Source: Micrococcales bacterium 31B | GTDB taxonomy: Bacteria; Actinomycetota; Actinomycetes; Actinomycetales; Dermabacteraceae | Length of the DNA: 64,000 nucleotides | Direction of reading: 5' to 3' | Assembly: GCA_022803075.1 (NCBI GenBank) | Contig: JAFFTF010000003.1 | Location: 38,037-102,036 of the forward strand | Shown: positions 16,376 to 25,320 of the stretch, one piece after another | Layout of the letters: each line of letters begins with the position of its first letter | How positions within the stretch are numbered: the stretch's first letter is position 1 | Notes under the pieces: generated by a model | The model's input: the letters and a program-made list of their open reading frames with translations, nothing else | Told to the model about the DNA's origin: nothing | Database searches by the model: none | Program-made: the position numbers and the translations under genes

Positions 16376-18328
16376 CTACGTCGCCTGGGGTTCCACGGGG
16401 CTGCGGTGGGCATCGCGATTGACTCGCTCCGACTTCTCGGCGTGATCGCGCGCCGCTTCGGTGCCCCCCTGATGCTCACCGTCGCCACTGCCGTCTCCCT
16501 CCTCGTGGTCGGCGGGCTCGGCGTCGTCGTCCTCTCCGGCCTGCTTGGCCGCCGCCAGCAGCTCGGGAGTGATCACAGGAATCTCCTGAGTTTGCAGCGT
16601 GAACGGGCCATCGTGATCGGCAATGGCATTCACGACCGTCTCCTCCAGCAACTTCGTCGCCAGTTCGCCCTGAATCATGAGCGTGTCACGCGAGAGGTCC
16701 TTCCACAGCGCGACGCACAGCAAGATCATGACCGCCACGAACGGCAGCGCAGACACGATGGTGATGTTCTTCAACCCATTCAGGGCCGAGGCTGGTTCGT
16801 TACCGCCCGCGAGCAGCATCACGGCGGCGACGCCGCCCGTCGCCACGCCCCAGAACACGACCGCCCGCTTCGTGGGTTCTTCCACGCCGTGCTCGGCGAG
16901 CGAGCCCATCACGATCGAGGCCGAGTCGGCGCCCGTCACAAAGAAAATCGCGATCAGCAGTACCGTCAACACGATCAACACGGTGTGCACGAACTCGGGG
17001 GCAGGCAGGGCCCGTAGCAGGTCGAACAGTGCGAGGTCGAAGTTCAGGTCCGGAACGCCGTCCACCACGTTCGCGAGCGCCCGCACGCCCGCCTCGCCAC
17101 GTTCGGCTTGTTCCTGAATGCCGATGGCGCCGCCACCGAAGATCGCGAACCACACGAGCGAAATGGCGGAGGGCACAAACAGCACGCCCGCGACAAACTG
17201 ACGGATCGTGCGTCCGCGAGAAATGCGCGCAATGAACAGGCCAACGAAGGGCGCCCACGACACCCACCACGCCCAGTAGAAGACGGTCCAACTCGAGAGC
17301 CACGCCGACACCGCCTCGTCGCCCACTCCCGTGGTGCGCGACGCCATGTGCGGCAGCTGCTCAATGAACGAACCAATCGACGAGGGGATCACGTTCAGGA
17401 TGAACAGGGTCGGACCGAACACAAACACAATCAGCGCGAGAATCACCGCGAGCACCATGTTGGCGTTCGAGAGCCACTGGATGCCGCGCTCGATGCCGGA
17501 GACCGCCGAGGCCACAAACGCCGCCGTCAGCACGGCGATGATGGCGACCAGCAGGGGTGACGTGGCCTGGTCGACGATGCCCGTCGATTGAATGCCGCCG
17601 CCGATCTGCAGGGCGCCCAGGCCGAGCGAACATGCCGAGCCAAACAGGGTCGCCAAGATGGCGAGCACGTTAATGACGCGACCGCCGACGCCGTTGACCA
17701 CGCGCTCGCCGAATAGCGGGGTGAACATCGACGAGAAAAGCTGGGAGCGCCCGAGCCGGAACGAGCCGTACGCGACGCCGAGGCCGACGATGGCGTACAT
17801 CGCCCAGGGGAAGAGGGTCCAATGGAACAGCGTCTGCCCCATCGCCACCTGCATCGCCTCGGCCGCGCCTGCCTCGACGGTGTTCGGCGGCGGCGAGAGA
17901 TAGAAGAATAGCGGTTCGCCAACGCCGTAGAACACGAGTCCGATGCCCATGCCGGTCGCGAACATCATGGCCACCCACGACGACGTGGAGTACTTGGGTT
18001 TCTCGCCGTCCTTACCGAGGGGGATGCGACCGAAGCGGCCGGCGGCGACCACGATCACGAACGTGGCGAACAGGGCGCCGCCCACGACGAACAACCATCC
18101 AAAGTTGTCCATGGTGCCGGCGAGCAGGGTCGACGCGACGTCGCCGAGCCCCGTGGGCGACGCTATGCCCCAGATCAGGAACGCGATGGCGACCAGCCCT
18201 GCGGCGCCAAAGACCCAGCGGTCGGTGCCGGTGCGGTGCCGCTCCCGGCGGGGCTTGCGGATTCTCTTGAGGTGCGCGATGAGTTCGTGCGTGGTTTCGG
18301 GTCGCTTCTTGGCGATGAGTTTCTTCAT
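16376..18328 (-). CDS. BCCT-family betaine/choline transporter
   Basis: A 650-residue membrane protein of the betaine-choline-carnitine transporter family, with about 12 membrane segments. The family motif GMGIGLVFYGVGEP and the Trp-rich substrate segment WTVFYWAWWVSWAPFVGLFIARISRGRTIRQF are clear. An acidic, His-rich ~60-residue tail (EDDDAEPADHEEGDGSGDG) resembles the regulatory tails of osmosensing members. Given its neighbours it probably imports glycine betaine or dimethylglycine for catabolism. It is convergent with the oxidase/purU operon and reads from its own promoter near 18330-18500. Confidence 0.9.
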   Translation of the reverse strand: MKKLIAKKRPETTHELIAHLKRIRKPRRERHRTGTDRWVFGAAGLVAIAFLIWGIASPTGLGDVASTLLAGTMDNFGWLFVVGGALFATFVIVVAAGRFGRIPLGKDGEKPKYSTSSWVAMMFATGMGIGLVFYGVGEPLFFYLSPPPNTVEAGAAEAMQVAMGQTLFHWTLFPWAMYAIVGLGVAYGSFRLGRSQLFSSMFTPLFGERVVNGVGGRVINVLAILATLFGSACSLGLGALQIGGGIQSTGIVDQATSPLLVAIIAVLTAAFVASAVSGIERGIQWLSNANMVLAVILALIVFVFGPTLFILNVIPSSIGSFIEQLPHMASRTTGVGDEAVSAWLSSWTVFYWAWWVSWAPFVGLFIARISRGRTIRQFVAGVLFVPSAISLVWFAIFGGGAIGIQEQAERGEAGVRALANVVDGVPDLNFDLALFDLLRALPAPEFVHTVLIVLTVLLIAIFFVTGADSASIVMGSLAEHGVEEPTKRAVVFWGVATGGVAAVMLLAGGNEPASALNGLKNITIVSALPFVAVMILLCVALWKDLSRDTLMIQGELATKLLEETVVNAIADHDGPFTLQTQEIPVITPELLAAAKQAGEDDDAEPADHEEGDGSGDGEHQGGTEAARDHAEKSERVNRDAHRSPVEPQAT

Positions 18329-18721
18329 GGGGATTCGGCCCGCGCGTACAGGGGCCGCGCTCCTTACTGCGTGGTGGGTGATTGGTTCGCTGCTTTGCTT
18401 GGCCGGCTAGACGCGCGGGCACGCCGCCGCTGCCTCCATAAAACTCCTTGTGACCAGGTGCCGTGCAGAACCCGGGTGGTGAACTGCGGTAATGCCCTTT
18501 GAGTCTAGTCACATAAAATTCGCGGTGGGTCCGTGAGCGCCATGCCTGCGAGAGCCTCCGCGAGGCCCACGTGGCGAGTTCGCCCCGGTGAGCCGACGGT
18601 CGAGGGGGGAGGCCATTGAGTGCCGCTTCGGCGTGTCGGGGGGCCGGACGCGCGCGTGGCCCGAGGCGCCCCGGCCCGGGCTGGCTGCCAGCCCGGCCAC
18701 CGGGGCGTCCGGAATGCCGAC
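18329..18721. other. Intergenic region between fdhA and the BCCT gene
   Basis: 393 bases with no supported gene. The part near 18330-18500 is the likely promoter and leader of the BCCT gene. The part at 18644-18712 is a large palindromic element (see next entry), probably terminating fdhA. Frames in this stretch are short and lack ribosome sites. Confidence 0.5.
18644..18712. terminator. Nested hairpin bounded by CCGGACGC and GCGTCCGG
   Basis: An outer inverted pair CCGGACGC (18644-18651) and GCGTCCGG (18705-18712) encloses CGCCCCGG/CCGGGGCG (18667-18674, 18700-18707) and a ten-pair inner stem CCGGGCTGGC/GCCAGCCCGG (18676-18685, 18687-18696). It lies just downstream of fdhA. The left arm extends into CCGGACGCGCGCGTGGCCCG, the repeat family consensus. 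Confidence 0.6.
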
Positions 18722-19951
18722 CTACGCGGCCGTAATGAGCCCATGCGGGTCGAGCACGAACTTCTGCGCGGCGCCGCCGTCGAAGGCCGCGTAGCCCTGC
18801 GGCGCATCTTCGAGGGAGATGGGGGTGGCGCGCACGTTCTTTGCGATGCTGACCTTGTCGTGCAGGATCGCCTGCATGAGGCCCCGGTTGTATTTCATGA
18901 CGGGGCACTGACCGGTCACGAAGGTGTGCGATTTGGCGAAGCCGAGGCCGAACCGCATCGAGAGGGAGCCGACCTTAGCGGCTTCATCGACGGCTCCGGG
19001 GTCGCCCGTGACGTACAGGCCGGGGATGCCGAGGCTGCCGCCCGCGCGGGTGATCTGCATGAGCGAGTTCAGCACGGTGGCGGGCTGCTCGGTGGCGGCT
19101 TCCTTGCCGTGGCCGCGGGCCTCGAACCCCACGGCGTCGACGCCGCAGTCGACCTCGGGCACGCCGAGAATCTGTTCGATCTGATCTTGTGGGTCGCCCA
19201 GGTTGAGGTCGACGGTTTCGCAGCCGAAGCTGCGGGCCTGCTCGAGGCGGTCGGCGTTGAGGTCGGCGACGATCACGACGGCGGCGCCCAGCAGGTGAGC
19301 CGAGGTGGCCGCCGCGAGCCCGACGGGGCCGGCGCCCGCGACGTAGACCGTCGAGCCGACGGTGACGCCCGCGCCCACGGCGCCGTGGAACCCGGTCGGG
19401 AAGATGTCGGAGAGCATGGCCAGGTCGAGGATCTTGGCGAGGGCCTGATCGCGGTCGGGGAACTTCAGGACGTTCCAGTCGGCGTAGGGCACGAGCACGT
19501 ATTCTGCCTGCCCACCGACCCAGCCGCCCATGTCGACGTAGCCGTATGCCGAGCCGGGGCGGTCGGGGTTCACGTTGAGACAAATGCCGGTGCGCCGTTC
19601 CTTGCAATTACGACAGCGACCGCACGAAATGTTGAAGGGAACCGAGACAATATCACCGGCCTTGATAAACTCCACGTCGCGGCCGACTTCTACAACTTCT
19701 CCGGTTATTTCGTGACCCAGCACGAGACCCTCGGGCGCGGTCGTGCGACCTCGAACCATGTGCTGGTCAGAGCCGCAGATCTTGGTTGCGATGGTGCGGA
19801 GAATGACTCCGTGATCCACGCGCCTGCCGATATTGGCGGGGTTTACTCCCGGGCCATCTTTCAAAACAAAGTCGGGGTATTCGGTGTCAATGACCGCGAC
19901 CTTACCCGGCCCTGCGTAGCTGACTGCCCTGTTGTTGCTTTTTGCGCTCAT
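18722..19951 (-). CDS. fdhA: Glutathione-independent formaldehyde dehydrogenase
   Basis: 409 residues from the ATG at 19951 (GGAGG upstream). A zinc-dependent medium-chain dehydrogenase: catalytic-zinc residues in ATKICGSDQH and LGHEITG, structural-zinc Cys set in CGRCRNCKERRTGIC, and a Rossmann motif GAGPVGLAAA. The closest known type is Pseudomonas FdhA, which oxidises formaldehyde to formate with bound NAD and without glutathione (segments VDAVGFEARGHG and SGRVTG-like end). In this cluster it removes formaldehyde released by betaine demethylation. Confidence 0.88.
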   Translation of the reverse strand: MSAKSNNRAVSYAGPGKVAVIDTEYPDFVLKDGPGVNPANIGRRVDHGVILRTIATKICGSDQHMVRGRTTAPEGLVLGHEITGEVVEVGRDVEFIKAGDIVSVPFNISCGRCRNCKERRTGICLNVNPDRPGSAYGYVDMGGWVGGQAEYVLVPYADWNVLKFPDRDQALAKILDLAMLSDIFPTGFHGAVGAGVTVGSTVYVAGAGPVGLAAATSAHLLGAAVVIVADLNADRLEQARSFGCETVDLNLGDPQDQIEQILGVPEVDCGVDAVGFEARGHGKEAATEQPATVLNSLMQITRAGGSLGIPGLYVTGDPGAVDEAAKVGSLSMRFGLGFAKSHTFVTGQCPVMKYNRGLMQAILHDKVSIAKNVRATPISLEDAPQGYAAFDGGAAQKFVLDPHGLITAA

Positions 19952-20072
19952 CGTTGAGCCTCCACTCGGCTGAAATACCAGTTGAATACCAAAAGGTAGT
20001 AGGCAGTCTGCTCCTCCTCGGGCCACCTGTCAAGCACCCGAAACGCGCCAGCGGGCCGCCCGAGCGTCCCCC

Positions 20073-21000
20073 TCATTCGCTGAGGCGCTGCTCCAAGAGC
20101 TCGGCCGCCGTCTCCCGCACGAGCCGCAACGACTCCGCCACCAGCGGCGATCCACCACCCCCGCGCCGCACCACCGCCACGATGCGCCGCACCGGCCGAT
20201 GCGGGCCCGCAAGACGCACTCGCGCCACATTGTCGATACCACCCGCGTTCACGAGACGCGGCGCGAGACCCAACCCCAGCCCGGCCCCCACCAGGGCAAT
20301 CGTCGTCTCCCACTCCACCACTTCATGCGCAACCCGCGGGTAGACCCCCCACGGCAGCAAACGCCGAGGTGAACAGGTCGTGATAGGGCGAACCGGCCGC
20401 CGCGGTCACCCACTCCTCACCCGCAAGGTCTTCGAGCCGCAACGACTCCGCCGCGGCCAGGGGGTGATCGAGCGGCATCATGACATCCAGCGGATCGTCG
20501 AGCAGGGCAATGCGCTCGAAACGCGCATCGGCCTCGGAGCGCGGCGAGCGGTGGGTCTCGACGATCAGGGCCAGGTCGATCGCCTCAGCGACCAGCAGGT
20601 CCAAGCATCGCGCCGGGTCCGCCTCCACCACGTGAACGCGCAGGTCCGGATGCTCGCCGCGCAGATGCGCCGCGAGCGGCGCCAGCAGATTCGAGGCCGC
20701 GGTCGAGAACCCGCCGATGCCAAATCGCGTCTGCGTCTCACGCCCCTCCGTGAGCGCAGCCGCTTTGAGCCGCTCCCACTCGGCGACGAGCGCATCGGAA
20801 TGATCCACCAGGTACTGCCCCGCCACCGTGAGCCGCAGGTTGCGACCATCGCGCACCAAAAGCGTCATACCCAGCGCTCTTTGCAACTCCTTGAGCTGCG
20901 CCGACACCGCCGATGCAGAGTAGCCCGTGAGGCTCGCCGTCGCCGCGACGGTGCCAGATACCGCGAACGCCCGCAGGGTCGCGAGCCGCTCGTCGATCAT
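20073..21000 (-). pseudogene. LysR-family regulator, frameshifted in a C6/G6 tract
   Basis: A LysR regulator split across two frames. The first frame (ATG at 21000) encodes the winged helix (MIDERLATLRAFAVSGTVAATASLTGYSASAVSAQLKELQ) and most of the effector domain up to FTSAFAAVGG, then stops at 20323. The second frame (to 20073) continues correctly as VYPRVAHEVVEWETTIALVGAGLGLGLAPRLV. Removing one base from the six-C run at 20345-20350 restores a full ~308-residue protein. It is divergent from gbcA and would be its regulator. Either a true +1 mutation or a homopolymer sequencing error. Confidence 0.75.
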
Positions 21001-21176
21001 GCGGAGTTCCCGCACATAATTAGCCAGATAGTTGTGCTTTTCATGTCCACCCCAGCGCACCTAAGATTCAAACAGAACCCTCAGTGTCTGGCAGCGCCGC
21101 CACGTCGTGCAAGGTTTTCATCATTTCGGCGCCAAGCCCCCTCGCGACACTTGCCCCCTCGTGACCGGAGTGCCCC

Positions 21177-22463
21177 TTGACCCTCACCGCGAACCCGCGC
21201 ACCCCTTCTCGCATCTCGCGCGAAACCCATGCCCACCTGAGTGAATTACTCGGACGCCGCCGGCCCGGCTATTCGCTCGAGGCCCCGTTTTACACCGACC
21301 CCGGGGTATTCGACGCCGACATGGAGGCCATCTTCGGCCAGCAGTGGATCTTCGCCGCAAGCCTCGCCGAGGTTCCCGAACCCGGCGACTACGTGACGCT
21401 CGACATCGGGCCGTACGCCATCGCACTCGTGCGCACCGACGACGGCGGGGTGAACGCACTGCACAACGTGTGTCGACATCGCGGCGCGCGCGTGCTCACC
21501 GAAGCCCGCGGCTCGACCGGCAACCTCGTGTGCGGGTACCACTCGTGGACGTACTCGCCGGACGGCCAACTGTTGCACGCGGCGTCCGCGCCCGGAGAAA
21601 AAATCGACAAGGCCTGCTTCGCATTGCGTCGCGCCCACTGTCGAGTGGTCGCGGGCCTCATCTTCGTGTGCTTCGCCGCCGAGCCGCCCGCCGATTTCGA
21701 CGCGATGAGCCAAATCATCGAGCCTTACCTCGCGCCCCACGACCTCGGGGCCACCAAGGTCGCCTACCAGCAGAACATCGTCGAAGAAGGCAACTGGAAG
21801 CTCGTGATGGAGAACAATCGCGAGTGTTACCACTGCGATGGGCACCCCGAACTCGCATGCTCGCTGTTCCCCACCTGGGGGCTCACCGAAGCGACCGTGC
21901 CGCCCCACCTCGAAGCCGTGTGGCAGCGCAACACGCAGGCGCAGCAGGACCTCGAATACCGGTGCGAACGATACGGCCTGCCCCACGCCGTGATCGAGCA
22001 GCTCGACACGAGAGTGGCGGGTTTTCGCATCTCGCGCGAGGCCCTCGACGGCGACGGAGAGTCGTTTTCTGAAAGTGGGCGCCGACTGTCGAAGAAACTG
22101 CTGGGCGACCTGCGCGACTTCAGGCTCGGCCGCTGCTCCCTGCATCTGCAACCCAACAGCTGGTTTCACCTGCTCGGCGACCATGCGATCACGTTCGCCG
22201 CGATTCCCCTGAACGCGCATCAGACCCTCGTGCGCACGACCTGGCTCGTCGCCGACGATGCCGTCGAGGGCGTGGACTACACGCTCGACGAACTCACGCA
22301 CGTGTGGAAGCAAACCAACCTACAAGACCAGAATTTCGTCGAGATGTGCCAGCGGGGGGCGGCGAGCCCGGCCTACGCGCAGGGGCCATACATGGCGAGC
22401 GAGTATCAGGTGGAGATGTTTATCGGGTGGTACGTGCAGCGCATGCAGGAGCACCTCGCGTGA
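21177..22463 (+). CDS. gbcA: Glycine betaine demethylase oxygenase component (Rieske), GbcA
   Basis: 428 residues from a TTG start with GGAG seven bases upstream; no ATG or GTG is available in this frame nearby. The Rieske cluster is CRHRGARVL...CGYHSW and the mononuclear-iron region is ENNRECYHCDGHPELACSLFPTW, the pattern of GbcA-type oxygenases. With GbcB it converts glycine betaine to dimethylglycine and formaldehyde. Stachydrine demethylase is a close alternative, but the local dimethylglycine oxidase, formaldehyde dehydrogenase and BCCT gene favour betaine. It overlaps gbcB by four bases (GTGA). Confidence 0.85.
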   Translation: MTLTANPRTPSRISRETHAHLSELLGRRRPGYSLEAPFYTDPGVFDADMEAIFGQQWIFAASLAEVPEPGDYVTLDIGPYAIALVRTDDGGVNALHNVCRHRGARVLTEARGSTGNLVCGYHSWTYSPDGQLLHAASAPGEKIDKACFALRRAHCRVVAGLIFVCFAAEPPADFDAMSQIIEPYLAPHDLGATKVAYQQNIVEEGNWKLVMENNRECYHCDGHPELACSLFPTWGLTEATVPPHLEAVWQRNTQAQQDLEYRCERYGLPHAVIEQLDTRVAGFRISREALDGDGESFSESGRRLSKKLLGDLRDFRLGRCSLHLQPNSWFHLLGDHAITFAAIPLNAHQTLVRTTWLVADDAVEGVDYTLDELTHVWKQTNLQDQNFVEMCQRGAASPAYAQGPYMASEYQVEMFIGWYVQRMQEHLA

Positions 22464-23695
22464 CGAGCCTTCATGACGGGGGCGCGGCGGGCGGCGCAGC
22501 GGGGGGCGCGGCCTTGCGGGGGCTCACGATGCCGTGGCACAGGCTCGGGCCCGAGGGCCCCTTCGCGCCCTCGTTCCCGCAGGAGTTTCTCGCCGAGTGC
22601 GTGGGCCGCCAGGCCGAAACCCCCGACCTCGTGACGTTCACCTTTCGTCGCAGTGACGGGCTGCCGCTCGCGTTCCGCGCGGGGCAGTATGTCAACGTGG
22701 CGTTCCCGGTGCATGGCAGCGGCGCCGAAGCGGTGGACCGAAGTTACTCCCTGTCGAGTGCGGCGACCTCACCCTGGACGTTTTCGATCAGCATCAAGCG
22801 AGACCCCGAGGGCCTCGTGTCACGCTGGGCGCACGACGCGCTGCATCCCGGCGCCGTGCTTGAGATGATCGGCCCGGTCGGGTCGTTCCACCTGCCCGAC
22901 CGCGACCGCCGCGGCCGGTATCTGCTGCTCGCCGCGGGGGCGGGAATCACGCCGCTGATCTCGATGCTGCGCACGCTGCATGCGTTGCCGGGCCGCACCG
23001 AAGCCGTGCTGCTCTACCACGCCTCAGCGCCCGAGGATTTCGCGTTTAGGGCCGAACTCGATTACCTGGCCGCCGTCGATTCGCGTATCGCGGTGCACTA
23101 CTCACTCGGCGACGGCCCCGCCCCCGCAGCGTGGGCGGGTTTCACGGGTCGGCTCAGCGCCGAGCGGATCGACGAGATCGCACCCGACGCCAACGTCAGG
23201 CAGGTGTTCGCGTGCGGGCCCGAGGGCTACCTCGCGGCACTAGATTCAGTGCTTGCTGAGTGCCGCATTGACCCTTCCGACACCCACACCGAGCGCTTCA
23301 CGAGCGACACCCAGACCGAGCCCGTCGACGCACCGGCCCACCCGGAGCCCTCCTACGCACCGCCAGCAGCTGATGGGCCAGAGCCACATCCGACCGTAGT
23401 GAGCACCGACGGGTTCGAAACGTTCGGCACCGGCTCCCTCGCCATGACGTTCCTGCGCAGCCGCAAGCAGGTGCGCCTTGAACCCGGTGACCGCATGCTG
23501 CCCGCAGCGCTGCGAGCGGGCGTGCGCATCGGCATGAATTGTCAAGAGGGCATGTGCGGCTCGTGCAAAGTCACTAAGGTGCAAGGAGAGGTCGAGATGC
23601 ACCACCAGGGCGGCATCCGCGCCCGCGAGATTGCAGCCGGCAAGTTTCTGCCGTGCTGCTCCACCCCCCTCACCGACGTCGTCGTGGACGCGTAA
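22460..23695 (+). CDS. gbcB: Glycine betaine demethylase reductase component, GbcB
   Basis: 411 residues from the GTG at 22460, which overlaps the gbcA stop. An FAD domain (FRAGQYVNVAFP, RSYSLSSA), an NAD domain (LLAAGAGITPLISMLRTL, VFACGPEGYL) and a C-terminal plant-type [2Fe-2S] ferredoxin (CQEGMCGSCKV...CC) are in the usual order. A 60-residue acidic linker rich in Thr, Pro and Glu (about residues 275-330) joins the last two and is longer than usual. It passes electrons from NAD(P)H to GbcA. Confidence 0.88.
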   Translation: MTSLHDGGAAGGAAGGAALRGLTMPWHRLGPEGPFAPSFPQEFLAECVGRQAETPDLVTFTFRRSDGLPLAFRAGQYVNVAFPVHGSGAEAVDRSYSLSSAATSPWTFSISIKRDPEGLVSRWAHDALHPGAVLEMIGPVGSFHLPDRDRRGRYLLLAAGAGITPLISMLRTLHALPGRTEAVLLYHASAPEDFAFRAELDYLAAVDSRIAVHYSLGDGPAPAAWAGFTGRLSAERIDEIAPDANVRQVFACGPEGYLAALDSVLAECRIDPSDTHTERFTSDTQTEPVDAPAHPEPSYAPPAADGPEPHPTVVSTDGFETFGTGSLAMTFLRSRKQVRLEPGDRMLPAALRAGVRIGMNCQEGMCGSCKVTKVQGEVEMHHQGGIRAREIAAGKFLPCCSTPLTDVVVDA

Positions 23696-23718
23696 TCGGG
23701 GCGGAGGCGGCAAAGAGG

Positions 23719-23733
23719 CACGCGGGCGTCCAC
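23719..23733 (+). repeat. 15-base direct repeat, left copy
   Basis: CACGCGGGCGTCCAC occurs here and again exactly at 24300-24314, so the two copies bracket the SRPBCC gene. The right copy forms part of a terminator stem. Confidence 0.6.
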
Positions 23734-23753
23734 ATATATATAAGGAGAACCCC

Positions 23754-24260
23754 ATGACCCCCGCACCGGAACCCCATGGCACGCTCGGCGAGGGCCCCGA
23801 CGGGCCCGAATTGCAGATCGTGCGCGACATCGACGCTAGCGTCGAGGCGGTGTGGGCCGCGCTCACCGAATCGTCGCGGCTCGAAGAATGGATCGGCCGC
23901 TGGGAGGGTGACCCCACGTCGGGCGAGGTCACGTTCTACATGACCGCCGAGGGGGCGGACGCCGGGGCCGAGCAGTGCAGCATCTTGGAGTGCGTGCCGC
24001 CGCGCCGCCTCTCCCTCGTCACGAGCGTGGGGCCAGATTCGTGGCGGCTGCGGGTCGAGTTGGACGCCACGGCGGCCGGCACCCGCCTCACTTTCTGTCA
24101 GGCGGTGGGTTCGGACCCGCTCGATAGCATCGGGCCGGGCTGGGAGTACTACCTCGAACGACTCGTGCGCGTACTGCGCGGTGGCGACGCAAAGGCGGTC
24201 GTATGGGACGAGTACTTCCCGCATCTGAGTGCGCACTATGCTGCGCTGACCGGCGCGTAA
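23754..24260 (+). CDS. SRPBCC/AHSA1-like domain protein
   Basis: 168 residues from the ATG at 23754, preceded by a strong AAGGAGA after a run of TATATATA. The start ELQIVRDIDASVEAVWAALTESSRLEEWIGRWEGDPTSG and the end GWEYYLERLVRVL are typical of the START-like SRPBCC (AHSA1) fold, a hydrophobic ligand-binding cup. It lies 58 bases after gbcB and may be in the same transcript, but its role in betaine catabolism is not evident. Fifteen-base direct repeats flank it. Confidence 0.75.
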   Translation: MTPAPEPHGTLGEGPDGPELQIVRDIDASVEAVWAALTESSRLEEWIGRWEGDPTSGEVTFYMTAEGADAGAEQCSILECVPPRRLSLVTSVGPDSWRLRVELDATAAGTRLTFCQAVGSDPLDSIGPGWEYYLERLVRVLRGGDAKAVVWDEYFPHLSAHYAALTGA

Positions 24261-24280
24261 CCCCCGGCTCATGCCGTCGA

Positions 24281-24312
24281 GGACGCCCGCGGGTCGGAAC
24301 ACGCGGGCGTCC
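24281..24312. terminator. Bidirectional terminator hairpin
   Basis: Perfect 11-base arms GGACGCCCGCG (24281-24291) and CGCGGGCGTCC (24302-24312) around a 10-base loop, between two convergent genes. The arms contain the GGACGC/GCGTCC core shared by several other hairpins in the window. Confidence 0.75.
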
Positions 24313-24327
24313 ACTATTCTGGGGCGC

Positions 24328-24729
24328 TTAGCGGGGTTCGAGCAGGTAGATGGGGATCGTGCGTTCCGTGTTCGCCTGGTATTCGGCGTATGGAGGAAAC
24401 ACAGAGACCGCGAGCTTCCACCACTCGGCGTGCTCCTCACCGTCGATACTGCGCGCACGCACGTCGTGGCTGACCGTGCCGTCTTGAACCACCACGTCTG
24501 GGTACGCGTCGAGGTTGTTCGTCCAGACGGGGTTCTTCGGTGCGCCGCCCTTGCTGGCCACTGCTGCGTACACGCCGTCTCTTTCAACCCGCATGAGCGG
24601 CACGGGGCGGGGGTTGCCCGACTTTGCGCCGGTCATGCGCACGAGCATGACGCGCATTCCGTTGATGTCGACGCTTTCGGTGGTGCCCGTGCGTTCGATT
24701 TCGGCGATCTGATCTTCTACCCAGCCCAT
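24328..24729 (-). CDS. Deazaflavin (F420)-dependent nitroreductase family protein
   Basis: 133 residues from the ATG at 24729 (GGAGG upstream). It resembles the DDN/FDOR-B family: GMRVMLVRMTGAKSGNPRPVPLMRVERDG, then KNPVWTNNLDAYPDVVVQDG and a Tyr-containing end. Family members bind coenzyme F420 or similar and reduce nitro or unsaturated compounds; some bind other ligands. Convergent with the SRPBCC gene. Confidence 0.8.
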   Translation of the reverse strand: MGWVEDQIAEIERTGTTESVDINGMRVMLVRMTGAKSGNPRPVPLMRVERDGVYAAVASKGGAPKNPVWTNNLDAYPDVVVQDGTVSHDVRARSIDGEEHAEWWKLAVSVFPPYAEYQANTERTIPIYLLEPR

Positions 24730-24866
24730 GGGGGCCTCCTTCGCGGGGGTGTGGTGGCAGCGCATGCGCGCGCGTAACTGTGCCTATCTTGCCACGCGGG
24801 CGCCGCGTGGCGGGGTGGGGGTTTCGCGGGGCTGGCGTTCCGCAGTGCCGGCTGGGGCGGCGGGGC

Positions 24867-25253
24867 TTATTCGGGCACCGCCACGATCTGTACGTCGTCC
24901 TCGTAGACGATGCGGCCCGGTGCCGTGGTTTCGAGGCGCTGCCACGCGACGCCGTAGCGATCGAGGAGGTCGAGGTAGCCGGCCACGCGGTCGAGCAGGT
25001 GGGCGGCGGCGTCCAGTTTGAACCACGACCGCGCCCCGGGGTTGATGACATGGTCGTACACGCTGGGGTCGCGGGTGGAGGGGTCGGCGTAGGCGGCGTT
25101 GCACCAGTAGTTTGCCGCTAGCCACCAGGCGTGATCGTCGGGGCTGAGCCGGTTGTCGCGCGCGAGGCCGTTGGCAAGGGCGAAGATTCCCGGCCGGGAG
25201 CCCCGACGATTCTCGTGTCGCGACTGATAGCGAACGTAGATTTGCGGGGTCAT
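24867..25253 (-). CDS. Conserved hypothetical protein
   Basis: 128 residues from the ATG at 25253; the frame is open further upstream but overlaps the next gene's promoter. The protein is rich in Trp and Tyr (DDHAWWLAANYWCNAAYADPS; SWFKLDAAAHLLDRVAGYLDLLDRYGVAWQRLE) and ends in an acidic strand (IVYEDDVQIVAVPE). No signal peptide or membrane segment. I do not recognise a characterised family. Confidence 0.6.
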   Translation of the reverse strand: MTPQIYVRYQSRHENRRGSRPGIFALANGLARDNRLSPDDHAWWLAANYWCNAAYADPSTRDPSVYDHVINPGARSWFKLDAAAHLLDRVAGYLDLLDRYGVAWQRLETTAPGRIVYEDDVQIVAVPE

Positions 25254-25320
25254 GGCGACGATACTCACACAGCGGCACGGTCGTGCGGCGGGGAGGAGCC
25301 TCGCGGCATAGGCTGTGCGG

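Noticed and set aside
18620-19957. 445-codon + strand frame opposite fdhA
   Set aside because: Shadow of the dehydrogenase gene; no ribosome site and no recognisable domain.
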